The position numbers and the translations under genes were made by a program. From Bolinopsis microptera (taxonomy: Eukaryota > Ctenophora > Tentaculata > Lobata > Bolinopsidae), in contig NC_087084.1 of assembly GCF_026151205.1 (NCBI RefSeq), positions 6,193,538 to 6,257,537 on the forward strand: DNA of 64,000 nt. The letters run 5' to 3'. The number at the start of each line of letters is the position of its first letter. Position 1 is the first letter of the stretch. The notes under the pieces are model-generated. The model did no database searches. It saw only the letters and a program-made list of their open reading frames with translations, and had not been told where the DNA came from. This document shows, one piece after another, positions 11,401 to 19,649 of this stretch.

Positions 11401-14400
11401 TGTAATGACGTTCAAAAAGGAAAGTACGCCCTACTGTTGATAGCCTAAAATAAACTTAACGATTATGTGAGCCCTTTCTATAGAATATAGCCCAGACACT
11501 TTTAAAATATATTTTAGGATTATATCATCAGGGCTTTGCAACAAAACGTTTGGTTGGTAATACAGATTACACGTCACGCTGGTCTGATTTCCTAACAGAC
11601 TGAATACAAACCACTGAATTAATTGGTGACATGAACATAAGTATACATCATACGTCATAAGTATACGTCATAAGTATACATCATACGCCATAAGTATACG
11701 TCATAAGTATACATCATACGTCATAAGTATACATCATAAGTATACACCATACGTCATACGTATACGTCATAAGTAAACATCATACGTCATAAGTATACGT
11801 CATAAGTATACATCATAATTCATACGTCATGATGTCAAGTAGTTACTCTCTAAGCGGTAAGTTTTTATTGATTAAATATAATTGATTAATATCCTATATA
11901 AATATATAGTATTTAATAGTATTTAATAATAAATCTTTGATGTATCAAAATTGTCTAGCTAAGGCATTTTATAATTAACTAAACAAATTGAGAGATTAAA
12001 AATGCTTCATTACATTACAACTAATAACCCGTATAATTAACCAATTAACGATCAATTAGCAGCCAATTAACGATCAACTAGCAGCCAGTTAACGTACCCT
12101 CGTGTGTTGGGGACCTGGTTTGGTGTCTCCACCATCATCAGCCTGCAGTCCTGAGATACTCCCATCTGTTGAAGTGTCTTGTGATCCGTCTGTACCTGAG
12201 ATATCACGAATATTATGAGAAAGTGAAAGTTGAGGATAGAGGGGGATTAAGACCCCTCTATCTTGAGGATAGAGGGGGATTGAGACCCCTCTATCTTGAG
12301 GATAGAGGGGGATTAAGATCCCTCTATCTTGAGGATAGAGGGGGATTAAGACCCCTCTATCTTGAGGATAGAGGGGGATTGAGACCCCTCTCTCTTGAGG
12401 ATAGAGGGGGATTAAGATCCCTCTATCTTGAGGATAGAGGGGGATTAAGACCCCTCTATCTTGAGGATAGAGGGGGATTGAGACCCCTCTCTCTTGAGGA
12501 TAGAGGGGGATTAAGATCCCTCTATCTTGAGGATAGAGGGGGATTAAGACCCCTCTATCTTGAGGATAGAGGGGGATTAAGACCCCTCTATATCAACATT
12601 ATACATATTATATACCTTCTGTTATAATATAATTTGTTATACATTAGTGTTGAAAGTATTAAAACTAAAATATAATACGGCCGGAAATAATAGATTTAAA
12701 TAATATATTAGAAAATGTTAATAAATATATTTGTCCGACAAATGGCGCGTGGCGAGGGCAACCCTCCTTACCAAATTTAGTGTCTTAATAGGTAAAACTA
12801 CAAGGTAATGTGTTAGACAAAGTGGTAACAGCGCTTTATTGCGACAGTATTCTCATTGGTTAAGGTCAGGGTCAGAGTTATAGTCGCAATATAGTGGGGG
12901 AACCGGACAAGTTATACAAGTTATGTAAGGTATATAAGCAACATTTGACAAAGCATAGTGTGGAGTGAGCTATGTGCCCATCCTTGGAGAACCCGGTGGA
13001 TGTCCTTGCTGTACGGCAGTGTTAAACAAGGAACTGAAACCGAGGGGTTCCGTTCAGGCCCTTCACACTTTGTTTCTGTCTAGTTCTAATGTACCGTCAC
13101 AATAGTGACTTTAATATGATGGTGTTAAATAAAAAATAAAACAACATTTTAAATTAAGATAAATGTACAGAGTGATATTGCGAAGGATTGGCAAATTTGA
13201 AATTGTGTGTATCGTACAGTGTATAGTGTATAGTGCTAGTATTTTTTTTTTTTTTTTTTAAGAGAGGCTGGGCCAAGATAGCCCACGAGAGGATAGCATT
13301 GAGATGCTCTGCCTACCTCTGGGGTGTGGCAACCTTGGAGAAGGTTGCCGGTGAAATCAGAGTGATTGGTGGAGGATGGTGTAAGATGATATATGAGTCA
13401 AAATGATACGCTTAAATGCCAGCTGGGTTTGGAAAAGTAAAACGAGACGAGACAGCATATGAGCTAATACTTTAAGTCACCCCGGTCTGATCCAGCTCTT
13501 CCGGCACAATTAAGCGTTTGGTGCGGTTTGCGAAATCGACAATTGTGGTGATGTGTTGGTTGTCGAATATGTCATTGACAGAGAGGTAGTAGTCCTGGAA
13601 ATATTGACCTCTAATTTGGGCAATAGCTGGACACTGTCCAAGGAAGTGTGAGACAGTTTCCTCTCCGTCGCCGCACATAGGACAAGCACTGGTGTTTGAT
13701 TTGCAAATGGTGTGAAGGTGTTTGTTTAAGCCGCAGTGACCCGTGATGAGGTGAACTGCAGTTCTGCAATCTTGTCTGTTTTTGCTGAGTGTAGTGTTGA
13801 GGTTTTTGATGATTTTGGCATGCTTGTGGCCGAGTGTCAGTTTGGTGTTCTGGGACCGTCAGTTAACCAAGTTTCCTGATTCAGTCTGTTGACTTTGTTG
13901 TCGATTTGACGCTTGATGTAGGATTGTGGAATTGGACACTTCAAAGTGGATTCACTGGTTGTACCAAGCTTGGCCAGCTCATCTGCTTTTTCGTTCCCCC
14001 ACAATCTGATGTGTGCTGCAATCCATCGTATCTCTAGCGTGTTGTTGGATCCGAGTGCATTAAGAGAGTCGTAACAGTTTCTTGTAGTTCTACTTCGCGT
14101 TGAAAGCGCAGAGATAGCTTGTATAGATGAGAGACTGTCAGACCATATGATGATATGTGTGTTGGTATAGGTAGAGAGATATTTGCAAGCTTCAATGATG
14201 GCGGTGAGCTCTGTTTGGTAAACAGTGCAATAATCAGGGAGCTTGAATGATCTTTCTTCAAGGGTGGTGTTATTGTTGTCAGTTGTGATGATATAGCCAG
14301 CCCCGCATCCTGAGTCTGTGAGTGACCCGTCAGTGTAGCATAGTGCTAGTATGTATTGATTGATGTGGTAAACATTGCCTGTATAAATATATATACATAG

Positions 14401-17400
14401 TCACTAAGAACCAGGAAATTGTAGTGTATACCTAGTATAGTGTATACCTAGTGTATACCTGTGAAACTATACTCAAATGCATCATCTCGCCATTTTTGCT
14501 ATCTAATTTTTGCCATACAAAAATTCACGCTTGAATGGCTTGAATATGTATTTCTGTGGGTATTTCTTTTATGTCAAAGTGTGATATAAATACTAGAATT
14601 TATTCATTATATTATTAATATTATGTCTCGAAGAGTTGACCAAAAACTTGTATATATATACATATATCGAAAATTCTTCGCAACTAGAATGAATTGAGGA
14701 CCTACTCCTTTCTTTCTTTTCCACGAATCAGACAATTTCTCTAATAAACAGCAAGCGACCTGGCGGCTGGCGACCATAACAAACCCCCTCCGCCAGGCTC
14801 GACCCACTAAATTTACTTTACAATATTATACAGGCCGCTGTAGAGCATTATGTTACATTTTAATTGATGACGCCACCGTAAACATTAAACAAGAGTCTTG
14901 AAACACCGTGTTGAGGGTATTACGGGACACAGGTACAGAACATTATTCTGTGAATATTATATTATAGCAATATGTATATATAGTAATATGTAGCAATATA
15001 TAGCAATATATATATTTACAAACTGTAATAGTCATCACTATTTATTAAAGATGTAACAGTGATCTGGCAAGCTTGCAACAGTGAGATAATCTAACACACC
15101 TTTTATATTTAAATATAGCTCAAGGATCTATTTGAAGAAGAATTTCTGAAGAAAGTATTTCTGAGGTAACGTGACAGCTGACCAACCAGCTGGTCATGGA
15201 TAAGAACATCTAAAGATATCAGATAAGGTCACGTTGGTCGTTGAGATTAAAATGAATCAACCAGCGTCAACTTTCGTTTTACACTGTATTAATTTAATTA
15301 TAAACTGTCCGCGGACATTATATACAGAGCAGAGTAATAAACATTTAAAAGAGCATTTTTGTGACGCATGAAATTCTAATGAAAGCCAAAATTTGGTCAA
15401 CTACGTTGAATTTGTGAGATTTAAGGCGCACCTATTTACCGAAAACATAATGTACAGCACATATACTTACTTTCTACACCACACGAATTTCTTAAGAATA
15501 ATCTACTTTTCCAAATAATATAATATAAGCCATCGCCAGCTGCCCTCTTACCGCAGAACCCCTAACTTCATCCCAATAGAAACTACCTGACTTCATAAAG
15601 GCTAGGTTACAACACTGCAGAACCCCTAACTTCATCCCAATAGAAACTACCTGACTTCATAAAGGCTAGGTTACAACACTGACCCCACCCATAATACTCG
15701 CCTCTACTCACCTCTGCTAGCTTTCTACTCGCTTTCCATCGAACCAAGGTAATGGGTACAAACATTTCTGCATAGTAAATCCATATACCTTACCTTGTTA
15801 CATCACTGGACATCTACTCAGCAAATACTTAGTATGACCCTTTAGCTACGAGACCAGGTACGAAACTTGGTACGATTCACGTTCAAGACCGATACCACGT
15901 ACAAGACCACGTACCATATATCTGAGATCACATACCATATCACCAGCTCGGAATAATCCATTAGTAGAACCGTGTGCCGTGTTTGTAGTAAACATTGACA
16001 AAATAATCTGGAACGATTTTACAAATGCGTGTTTCAAAGGTATGGCTAATCATAATAACAGCTGATCTGGTTAAAGATAAGATAATCTGGTTAAAGATAA
16101 GATAATTATGTAACAGAGTAGTTAAACGAGTAGATTAAACATTAAACAAGATACAGCTGACAAATGTTACCAGTATGTGGATGTTCGTATCGTGATACAA
16201 GAAGGATATTTAATGTGTGTGTGAATACAGATCATTTTATTAGATATCAGATAAATTAGCTCAAAAACTGAGTCTCTCTAAATATAGATCGGGATACTGG
16301 TGGGGAGGCGGACGATATTTTTTCTAACACTTGACAGCGATTAACCAATCAGCTTCCAGTATTATACTGCCCAATCAAATCCCATAATCACTATCACGTG
16401 TCAATATAAATGTTTCAACTTACCGTCATTGTGGGAAAGCCAATAATCGTAAAGTTTTCTTTGGGGACCCCAACTCGTGAGGACAGGTTCTCCTTTAATG
16501 TTCCTGCGTGAATGCCAAACTTAATTTTATATAAAACAAGCAACAGATCTATAAAGGTAACATTTTAACCTCTTCTTAATTAAGTAATAAAACCACTTGC
16601 ACATTATGAGCTAACTGTCTTAAGGGGGCCGGGGGGGGCGTCTTCATCAAAATTCACTCGAAATTGACTTTATAGTTGTTTCTGATAGAGGGGAGTGATA
16701 TCTATCAGCTGTTTTTAATCCAATGGAAAAATATTGTTCCTAGCCGAAATTATTGCCGGTCAAAGGTCAGCGCTTAAATGTGTAATTGTATTGTGCGATC
16801 GATTTTCAATCGCGCGCCCTGCAAATCGAGTCTAAAAATCTATCTTCTCCTACATGTTTTGAGCAATCACCCTGAAACTTTCAGGATATGTTCTAAGGAC
16901 CATTTCAAAAAGATTGTCGGGCCAGAATTTTGAGATAGGCCTTAGAAATTTTTTTATTCAATTTTAAAAATCTTGGACCTGAAAAAATCGTCAAAAAACG
17001 AGGTCCAAGAAAAAGCACCGCCAAAAAGCCAATTTAAAATAAACATAAATACTTAAACGGCTAATTTAAAGGAGGTTTATAGAGTGAACTGGCTTATCTA
17101 ATGGTATCTAATAAACATTAAAATGATATAACTCTGACTAACCAACTGTAGCATCATTAACATTTAGAGAGAAACTGTATTCCCTTCCCTTCCAATCCAC
17201 TTTGAATGTTGTGTTAACCTCACATGAGCTCCTGTTAACGGTCATTAGTTAAATAGTTAACTAATTAACAAGTTAATTAATTAATTAGTTTACTAATTAA
17301 TTAGGTAACTAACTTGATAGTGATATCTTAGAGACTTTATAGAGTTGTATGATGTGGCAGCTGTTTGGATGATGTTGCAACATATAATAGATTATTATTA

Positions 17401-18344
17401 TGAATTAGAGACCATCATACCATATGTTACAGTGCATCAGATAGATATTAGAGATAAGGCAAAAAGGTAAATTGACCGAATGTTCCAGAACTTATAGTGG
17501 ACACCCTGTACACTCTAAAGTTCCGAATGCTGGTGGAGGGTGGACTTTATTATTATCTTTGTCACGTGACAGCGATTATTTTCACGTGGTCCACCTCCCA
17601 CCAGCATCTAGAAAGTTCTAAAGAAAGAAAAATGCTTTACACTTGAGGAGAAGGTGTAGGATCTTCAGATACAGTCGCAACTATTGCATTCTGAAACACA
17701 ACAGAGATTAAATTACTGTAGAACCCTGAAGTACAAGCCCAGACATTGTTATCCATAGAAAAGTCAAAATCAAATTAGAAGTATTTTAACTTTGCTTTAA
17801 ATGATCCCCAAGATAAAAAGGCAAATCCCAACAGCCCATGAGTGCAAGTGTCAAACCAAAGTATACTGAAGAAAGCCGCCTTCAGATTCAGTAAAACATA
17901 CAGGTTGATTGAACCCAATGTAAACCTAGAGTAGTACAAAACCAGACCTGCAAATTAATTGCTTTGTTACACAACTCACATAGTTCAATAAATACTATTT
18001 TTTTAAATATTTTTTTAAAACTCACATTTATATCCCAGTTGAACTGTTCAAGGGTGGAGAGTGCTATTGCTATGTCGTCGATACCTGTGATTGCCTGCAA
18101 ATAAATAAAATTGTTAAAGTCAGAACCACAAACTAATGAGTAGTTAACAAGACAGAGAACAGAAATAATTCAAACTTGAGACAGCATGACAGGATAATTT
18201 GCAACCAACAAAAAATATTTAAGAAAGTACAAAGAGAGTCAAAGAAAAGTAATCTATGCAAAATAGCTTAAAAAGCTATGACTGTGTTTATCACACCTGA
18301 AAATTTGCCAAAATTACTTCTCTGTCTTCATTGCCATTGCTCAT
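2361..18344 (-). CDS. FAF1: FAF1 orthologue (UBA/UBX adaptor of p97), exons 1-10, 3' part outside window
   Basis: Ten minus-strand exons join in phase: 18344-18297, 18094-18026, 17690-17643, 17218-17143, 16503-16424, 12195-12098, 7562-7457, 7320-7237, 6558-6495 and 2454-2361 (767 nt, about 255 residues). The product starts MSNGNEDREVILANFQ, like vertebrate FAF1. A UBA domain (about residues 5-40, ITGIDDI and LEQFNWD), a first ubiquitin-like domain (about 58-130), a second (about 152-200, with WEGWP as in FAF1) and an acidic segment (SDDEFMDEDV) follow. The last exon seen (SAEENVLQFLQVFEER) matches the start of the UAS region. The UAS end and UBX domain are not in the window. FAF1 is known as a ubiquitin-binding p97/VCP cofactor acting in degradation and apoptosis. 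A 3' splice site before ATG 18344 implies a non-coding upstream exon. Introns contain opposite-strand genes and a LINE. Identity is strong; some exon edges are by eye. Confidence 0.88.
2431..2583 (-). repeat. FAF1: Triplicated 3' splice-site module of FAF1 exon 10
   Basis: Three tandem copies (2431-2479, 2480-2528, 2529-2583; 49, 49 and 55 bp). On the minus strand each copy has a polypyrimidine tract (CCTCTTTTTCAG, or GTCCTCTTTTTCAG) and the first exon bases AATGTTCGAG. The junctions between copies also contain TACTAAC, a canonical branch-point word. The 55-bp copy has a 6-bp insert. Using an upstream acceptor would add 49 or 104 nt and shift the frame. Confidence 0.8.
2865..3652. repeat. 12-bp minisatellite (GTGGACATTAGG)n
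   Basis: About 790 bp of a 12-bp unit with variants (GTAGACATAAGG, GTGGGCATTAGG). Longer blocks repeat, for example the segment around AAAGCATTAGGCT at about 3252, 3388 and 3533, a higher-order pattern of about 140 bp. Open frames on both strands follow from the 12-bp period. Confidence 0.9.
3811..3852. repeat. 42-bp perfect palindrome
   Basis: The segment starts ACCTTTTAAGGCATGCGTTT and is its own reverse complement across all 42 bp with no loop. The direct repeat ATACTTTCTAG lies just downstream (3860-3890). Confidence 0.9.
3853..5360. other. FAF1 intron 9, AT-rich, no gene seen
   Basis: Very AT-rich, with short TATA/ATTATA runs (4390-4500) and three copies of AGCAAATATGT near 4645. Neither strand shows an exon-like frame with plausible splice sites. 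Confidence 0.5.
5361..5608. repeat. Near-perfect 118-bp inverted repeat (hairpin)
   Basis: Arms 5361-5478 and 5491-5608 pair with one mismatch seen, around a 12-bp loop (5479-5490). The arm end contains GGGTCCAATTCCCGCTC, which resembles a tRNA B-box. It may be a foldback element or two head-to-head copies of a tRNA-like repeat. A transcript would form a long double-stranded RNA. Confidence 0.88.
6095..6290. repeat. AACAACACTAACTA-type tandem repeat
   Basis: Irregular array of ACTAACTAC/AACAACACTAATT words over about 200 bp inside FAF1 intron 9. No coding signal. Confidence 0.75.
6495..6558 (-). CDS. FAF1: FAF1 exon 9: acidic linker
   Basis: A 64-nt exon between CAG and GTAATT encodes AGRASVGSDDEFMDEDVLES plus one more codon and a base, ending in phase 1. 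It matches the Asp/Glu-rich stretch after the second Ubl of FAF1. Too short for ORF-based detection; supported by phase continuity with exons 8 and 10. Confidence 0.8.
7237..7562 (-). CDS. FAF1: FAF1 exons 7-8: second ubiquitin-like domain
   Basis: Exons 7562-7457 (106 nt) and 7320-7237 (84 nt). Exon 7 reads SRYRFKMSVEGLEYDLVFP and exon 8 contains YNIPASQQRWEGWPPGTSDS, the counterpart of the FAF1 segment around LWEGWP. Donors are GTAAGT and GTAATT. Confidence 0.88.
8010..8240 (+). promoter_or_regulatory. Duplicated upstream block before kinase copy 1
   Basis: Two direct copies about 125 bp apart share ordered words: AATCACAGCACGTGA / AATTACAGCATGTGA, then GTTCGAGATCTGATCT, then ATGTGAGAAAT. 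The first copy contains the E-box CACGTG. The duplication is not obvious upstream of kinase copy 2, so regulation of the two copies may differ. Confidence 0.5.
8268..8275 (+). promoter_or_regulatory. TATA box of kinase copy 1
   Basis: TATAAATA lies 77 bp before the ATG at 8352. An initiator-like ATCGAACATTTC follows. The same two words precede copy 2 in the same order. Confidence 0.65.
8352..9181 (+). pseudogene. PIM-like Ser/Thr kinase, copy 1, frameshifted
   Basis: Nearly identical to the intact kinase at 9776-10606. Frame 1 covers 8352 to about 8870: glycine loop GEGGYG, Ala-Ala-Lys lysine, HRDIKDEN catalytic loop, DFG. Just after SASWIPE one G is missing compared with copy 2 (CCAGAAATGAAG against CCTGAAGATGAAG). 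The frame then leaves the kinase sequence and stops at 8955-8957. The C-lobe continues in another frame to 9181 with no further damage. Translated as it stands, the protein would lack most of the C-lobe and be inactive. Either this is a very young pseudogene or one base was lost in assembly. It lies on the opposite strand in FAF1 intron 6 with its own TATA box. Confidence 0.8.
9722..9729 (+). promoter_or_regulatory. TATA box of kinase copy 2
   Basis: TATAAATA sits 54 bp before ATG 9776, followed by TATCGAACATTTCTC as in copy 1. Upstream similarity to copy 1 fades quickly, so the duplication probably included only a core promoter. Confidence 0.65.
9776..10606 (+). CDS. PIM-like Ser/Thr protein kinase, copy 2, intact and intronless
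   Basis: 276 residues, essentially one kinase domain. Seen: GEGGYG loop (22-27), Lys44 in HAAK, a likely helix-C Glu67, catalytic loop HRDIKDEN (141-148, Asp143, Lys145, Asn148), DFG (162-164), and PPE (187-189) in place of APE. The catalytic-loop wording and the YLPPE segment are typical of PIM kinases. The usual helix-F Asp is replaced (AMTWSIG), as in PIMs. PIM kinases are constitutively active, controlled mainly by expression, and favour basic substrates. With no regulatory domain or intron, retroposition followed by tandem duplication is plausible. It has its own TATA box and lies antisense in FAF1 intron 6. The family call is by motif; the exact orthologue is uncertain. Confidence 0.85.
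   Translation: MNSTATNPLLFTDSYKSIRLLGEGGYGAVWLVKRISDGTLHAAKIVDDSKCKRKTWCDDRSALIPDEILLSETLDHPNLINLHEIYFEQNSWIIVMEYIPDFVDLFDHISTKGALTVEDAREVLTQLLDTCSYLISLGIDHRDIKDENILYNPVTRRIKLIDFGSASWIPEDEAPYTSYQGTEVYLPPEHFNFGSYSALPAMTWSIGCLAYVLLNGDCPFPTKQEVADHQHLEFINSRLDHESKEFLRDVLIIDEDDRMIPKELILHPWMEWISME
11191..11248. repeat. 9-bp tandem repeat (CCTCGTAAA)
   Basis: Six to seven near-perfect units. Because 9 is a multiple of 3, it yields KPR or EVY repeats in frames on the two strands; neither has a coding context. Confidence 0.85.
11636..11830. repeat. AAGTATACGTCAT-type tandem repeat
   Basis: Mixed units of CATAAGTATACGT and CATACGTCATAAGTATACAT over about 190 bp. Non-coding. Confidence 0.8.
12098..17218 (-). 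CDS. FAF1: FAF1 exons 4-6: first ubiquitin-like domain
   Basis: Exons 17218-17143 (76 nt), 16503-16424 (80 nt) and 12195-12098 (98 nt) join in phases 1, 0 and 2. The text runs FKVDWKGREYSFSLNV, GTLKENLSSRVGVPKENF, then TLQQMGVSQDCRLMMVETP, aligning in order with the first Ubl of FAF1. The exon 6 donor is taken as GTACGT (after 12098) because its phase fits exon 7; an earlier GT after CCAAACCAG would not. Confidence 0.85.
12232..12590. repeat. 33-bp hairpin minisatellite upstream of FAF1 exon 6
   Basis: Eleven 33-bp units. Each unit contains the inverted pair GATAGAGGGG and CCCCTCTATC around an 8-bp centre, so every unit can form a hairpin. Variants follow a three-unit (99-bp) order in the middle of the array. 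The array starts about 40 bp upstream (intron side) of the FAF1 exon 6 acceptor. The 11-residue repeat open frame here is a consequence of the 33-bp period. Confidence 0.9.
12591..13230. other. FAF1 intron 5, no gene seen
   Basis: AT-rich except for about 12960-13085, which is more balanced in composition with short self-complementary words (GGGTTCCG and CGGAACCC-like). I could not identify an RNA gene or exon there. Confidence 0.4.
13243..14340 (-). mobile_element. 5'-truncated LINE (RNase H region) with target-site duplication
   Basis: Minus strand. TAGTGCTAGTAT occurs at 13231-13242 and 14341-14352, a 12-bp target-site duplication. A poly-A tail (T run from 13243) marks the element's 3' end. 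The body encodes an RNase H domain with acidic residues in YTDGSL, QTELTAIIEA, WSDSLSSIQA and NEKADELAK. A frameshift near 13838 leads to a C-terminal zinc-knuckle-like segment (CPMC, HFLGQCP). Only the 3' end of the parent element is present, as expected from incomplete reverse transcription. It sits in FAF1 intron 5, in the same orientation as the host gene. It is a dead copy. Confidence 0.88.
14353..16423. other. FAF1 intron 5, repeats but no gene seen
   Basis: Holds a 64-bp direct duplication at 15554-15681 and a sequence around 16290-16345 related to the short inverted elements at 17516-17615 and 27830-27962. Short open frames at 14607-14807 and 15846-16037 show no domain or codon pattern. 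Confidence 0.5.
15554..15681. repeat. 64-bp direct tandem duplication
   Basis: A 64-bp segment beginning CAGAACCCCTAACTTCATCC occurs twice in tandem without visible differences, so it is recent. Confidence 0.85.
16504..17142. other. FAF1 intron 4, interspersed repeat remnant
   Basis: Includes a G-rich block at 16625-16640 and prose-like low-complexity sequence (AAAATCTTGGACCTGAAAAA) similar in style to the 43.0-44.4 kb repeat. No exon-like frame. Confidence 0.4.
17516..17615. mobile_element. Short inverted element in FAF1 intron 3
   Basis: AATGCTGGTGGAGGGTGGAC on the left is inverted as GTCCACCTCCCACCAGCATC on the right, around a core with GTCACGTGACAGCGATT. Related copies lie near 16290 (ACTGGTGGGGAGGCGGAC, TTGACAGCGATT) and 27830-27962. 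Probably a MITE family. Confidence 0.6.
17643..18344 (-). CDS. FAF1: FAF1 exons 1-3: UBA domain
   Basis: Exons 18344-18297, 18094-18026 and 17690-17643 are 48, 69 and 48 nt, all phase 0. They encode the start Met, the UBA core (AITGIDDIAIALSTLEQF then NWDIN) and a Ser/Pro-rich linker (SEDPTPSPQ). Exon 3 could also use a donor 2 nt further on, but only the CAA end keeps phase with exon 4. The intron between exons 2 and 3 shows nothing else. Confidence 0.87.
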
Positions 18345-19033
18345 TATAAAGTCTTTCTGAAGAAAAAGGGTAATTATTCAACACAGTTGTATTGGGCTGT
18401 GAAATAAGATGTTCAGTTGACACTTGGAGTGTTTTTACCACCCTGTAGGTATGCTTTTTCAAGCACAAACCAAAGTAGCTTATAACTAAATTTACTGTCA
18501 GATTATTCTAAGATAGAATCTAAGACTATCAAGATAAAGAGACAGTGAAACAAGTAGAATAATTAAGAATTAGTTGTGATTATTTACCTAATCTTTTATG
18601 GTTGACTAAAATATCATTAAATCACCAAAAACAGTTTTAAAATATTCAATATTTAACATTATTGGTACTGATTGGTACAATAACTATAATACATTTTCTG
18701 ATACTTTTATTTTTCATGTTTATTTTTCATAATCAATTTAACTTCAACATTATAACCTAGAATATAACATGCAAAACGTTTTAAATCAAAACTTGACTGA
18801 CTTAATCGTTTTCAGCATAAGAATCTAACATGGATGACAAATTAAGGTACAAATGACGCTTAAAGTTCAAAAATTGTATAACATAGCAATTGATATTATT
18901 AATGCATAAGTGACGATGCCTGTGAAAACAAATGATCAAAAATCAATAAAATAAAGTGAAGGAAATAAAAATCAAGAATAATGCAATAATGCATTTCAGT
19001 AATGAAACTATATTTAAATAGATAACAATCTCA

Positions 19034-19612
19034 CTACCAAGGAAGTTTAGATTTTTTCAATTTTTGAGCTTGTTTGTCCTTCAGTCTCTTTGATAAAGAT
19101 CTGAAGTGACGCGAATTCTGCTGCAATTCCTCCGTTTTATCTGACACGTCTTGAAGTAAATCCTTCCTTTCTGATAGTCCCTGCTGAACCTTTTGGATGT
19201 CTGACTCTGCTTCAAAAGTGACTCGTTGTGACAATGGGGCTGGAGGCCGTGGAGGGGCGCTCTGTGAACCTTTTAAACTGGATTTCTTTTTTGATTTTAC
19301 GAAACTACTGTCTGATGATGTCCTTGCAACTGGAACACCTTGAACAGAGGACTCAGAGGCTTGGAGGGAGGGTTCACTTGATGTTGGTATGTTATTTTCA
19401 TTGGTTGGTTCTTGTGGAGAGGCACTGCTTTTCCTATACTTGTTTAAGATGTCATCATATTGTTTTTCCTTGCTAGCCTTTTCTTTGCTAGCCTTTTCTT
19501 TGCTAGATTTTTTCCCTTTCGTCATGCTTTCAATGACAGTATTGTCCGCAGCCAATAACGCTTCATGTGCATCAGTGTCATCCTCTACATTGTTTTTTGC
19601 CCACCAGCACAT
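19034..19612 (-). CDS. Short protein with C-terminal R-SNARE-like helix
   Basis: 192 residues from ATG 19612. A longer frame starting at GTG 19627 is not preferred, because TAG lies directly before it. A 3' splice site (TTTTCAG) at about 19644 implies a non-coding first exon. The N-terminus (MCWWAKNN) is followed by a Lys/Ser-rich tract with SKEKA repeats (about 33-50), a Ser/Pro-rich disordered stretch, and a C-terminal heptad region (about 140-185). That region has the pattern of an R-SNARE motif, with Arg in SERKDLLQDV at the expected central layer and Phe in RHFRSL. There is no membrane anchor, as in tomosyn or amisyn rather than VAMP. Such proteins compete for syntaxin/SNAP-25 and restrain exocytosis, which is inference here. 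Cys2 could carry a lipid. It could also be an unrelated coiled coil. Confidence 0.6.
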   Translation of the reverse strand: MCWWAKNNVEDDTDAHEALLAADNTVIESMTKGKKSSKEKASKEKASKEKQYDDILNKYRKSSASPQEPTNENNIPTSSEPSLQASESSVQGVPVARTSSDSSFVKSKKKSSLKGSQSAPPRPPAPLSQRVTFEAESDIQKVQQGLSERKDLLQDVSDKTEELQQNSRHFRSLSKRLKDKQAQKLKKSKLPW

Positions 19613-19649
19613 ACAACAGCTCAACACCTACATAGGCTTCTGAAAACAA

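Larger units (their letters stand above)
10607..12097. other. FAF1 intron 6 downstream of kinases: small tandem repeats
   Basis: Contains an imperfect CGACCGGGAC repeat (10725-10755), a nine-base CCTCGTAAA array at 11191-11248 and a CATAAGTATACGT array at about 11636-11830. Short open frames across these arrays look spurious. No other gene seen. Confidence 0.6.

Noticed and set aside
12169-12627. 152-codon frame of 11-residue repeats (EDRGGLRPLY)
   Set aside because: A 33-bp hairpin minisatellite in a FAF1 intron; the frame exists because 33 is a multiple of 3.
19228-19643. Two overlapping plus-strand frames of 82-84 codons
   Set aside because: Antisense to the R-SNARE-like gene; low-complexity Phe/Leu text.
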